Shown in pieces: positions 6,568 through 7,224 of a stretch of DNA of 7,224 nt. The DNA is from Ktedonobacteraceae bacterium (lineage in GTDB: Bacteria > Chloroflexota > Ktedonobacteria > Ktedonobacterales > Ktedonobacteraceae), in the NCBI GenBank assembly GCA_017354095.1, contig JAFMRP010000231.1, positions 1 through 7,224 of the forward strand, in the 5' to 3' direction. Under the pieces are notes generated by a model. It saw only the letters and a list, made by a program, of their open reading frames with translations. It had not been told where the DNA came from and made no database searches. The translations under genes were made by a program, and so were the position numbers. Every line of letters starts with the position of its first letter. The first letter of the stretch is position 1.

Positions 6568-7224
6568 ATGAGCGAGAGTCGCCCAAAAGTCATTGTCACC
6601 GGGGCCTCGTCCGGGATAGGTAAAGCAACTGCTGTGCGCTTTGCGCAAGAAGGCTGGGATGTGTGCCTGCAAGCGCGACGCGAGAACGTGTTGCAGCAGG
6701 TACGCGCCAGCCTCGCGCCCGGGCAACACCTTATTTGCGCAGGACCTTACAACGAGCAAGCCACCAGCAAGCGACTGCGTACTATGCTGCAAGCCGAATG
6801 GGGGCATGTGGATGCGCTCGTAAACTGCGCGGGGGTACATATGACTGCTGACGCGATCAATTCCCCATGGGACAAGTGGCGCAAACCATTCGATATCATG
6901 GTGAACGGAGCGATCAACATGAGCCGGGTGGCGGTGCCGCTGATGCCCGATGGAGGCCGCATCATCCACATTTCCTCGATTCATGGAGAACGGGTTGAGA
7001 ACGGGAGCAGCGCCTATGCGATGGCAAAAGCGGCGATCAACCAGCATTGTCGTGCTCTGGCGCTTGAGCTTGCGCCACGCCATATCCTGGTCAACGCGAT
7101 CGCGCCTGGATTTGTGGATACTCCCATGAGCGTAAGCGAAGGCGTGAACGAGTTGCACAGCGATTGGTTTCGCCAGAATTACATCGACGGTTACCATTTG
7201 CCGCTCAGACGGGCGGCACAGCCT
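6568..7224 (+). CDS. Short-chain dehydrogenase/reductase, 3' end outside the window
   Basis: Classical SDR (Rossmann fold), open from the ATG at 6568 to the right edge: 219 residues without a stop. Family members are usually about 250 residues, so roughly 30 are missing. Motifs are in order: nucleotide-binding T11-G-A-S-S-G-I-G18, N86-C-A-G89 (variant of N-N-A-G), N113, catalytic S137, Y150 and K154 (Y-x-x-x-K), and P180-G-F-V-D-T. The end P-L-R-R-A-A-Q-P matches the usual start of the last conserved block. Arg at 37-38 right after the second strand, with no Asp at its end, suggests NADP(H). The Asp normally found after the third strand is absent; the region reads A58-G-P-Y-N. It probably oxidises or reduces a sugar or sugar-acid hydroxyl, acting before or after the MR/MLE enzyme. 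It lies 29 bases after that gene's stop on the same strand, so it is likely in the operon. The exact substrate is unknown. Confidence 0.9.
   Translation, partial: MSESRPKVIVTGASSGIGKATAVRFAQEGWDVCLQARRENVLQQVRASLAPGQHLICAGPYNEQATSKRLRTMLQAEWGHVDALVNCAGVHMTADAINSPWDKWRKPFDIMVNGAINMSRVAVPLMPDGGRIIHISSIHGERVENGSSAYAMAKAAINQHCRALALELAPRHILVNAIAPGFVDTPMSVSEGVNELHSDWFRQNYIDGYHLPLRRAAQP

Noticed and set aside
6535..7197. 220-codon open frame on the minus strand
   Set aside because: It lies opposite the SDR gene, which has a full set of family motifs in order; the minus-strand translation shows no recognisable domain and is rich in His, Arg and Cys as expected of an antisense shadow.

Overview
The window holds one co-directional (+ strand) carbohydrate-use gene cluster with no RNA genes, mobile elements or CRISPR. 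In order it contains two sugar ABC permeases, a lipoprotein sugar-binding protein, a GH36-type alpha-galactosidase, a mandelate racemase/muconate lactonizing enzyme (MR/MLE) family protein of the enolase superfamily, and a short-chain dehydrogenase/reductase (SDR) cut off by the right edge. The genes sit close together (gaps of 9, 62, 72, -4 and 29 bases). I see no intrinsic terminator with a T-run between them, so a single operon is likely.

Region by region: bases 1-111 are a leader with an imperfect palindrome and the ribosome binding site of the first permease. Bases 112-3365 encode the membrane and binding parts of a CUT1-type importer in the order permease, permease, binding protein; the ATPase is not in the window. 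Bases 3366-3437 hold a strong GC-rich inverted repeat that can fold in two mutually exclusive ways, then a perfect AGGAGG site that fixes the start of the alpha-galactosidase at 3438. That gene overlaps the MR/MLE gene by four bases (GTGA). The SDR opens at 6568 and is still open at 7224.

How the genes may work together (inference): the lipoprotein captures a galactose-containing oligosaccharide or glycoside, the permeases import it with an ATPase encoded elsewhere, and the alpha-galactosidase, which has no signal peptide, splits it in the cytoplasm. The SDR and MR/MLE proteins could then carry the released sugar through an oxidative, non-phosphorylated route (sugar dehydrogenase, then sugar-acid dehydratase). 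This resembles the De Ley-Doudoroff pathway for galactose or the L-fucose oxidative pathway, but the substrates cannot be read from sequence alone. No lactonase, kinase or aldolase is visible here.

Organism: the binding protein is a lipoprotein with a lipobox, which points to a bacterium, and the ABC set resembles those of monoderm-like bacteria. GC content looks moderate by eye (not counted). The overall flavour suggests Chloroflexota, perhaps Ktedonobacteria, but this is a low-confidence impression.
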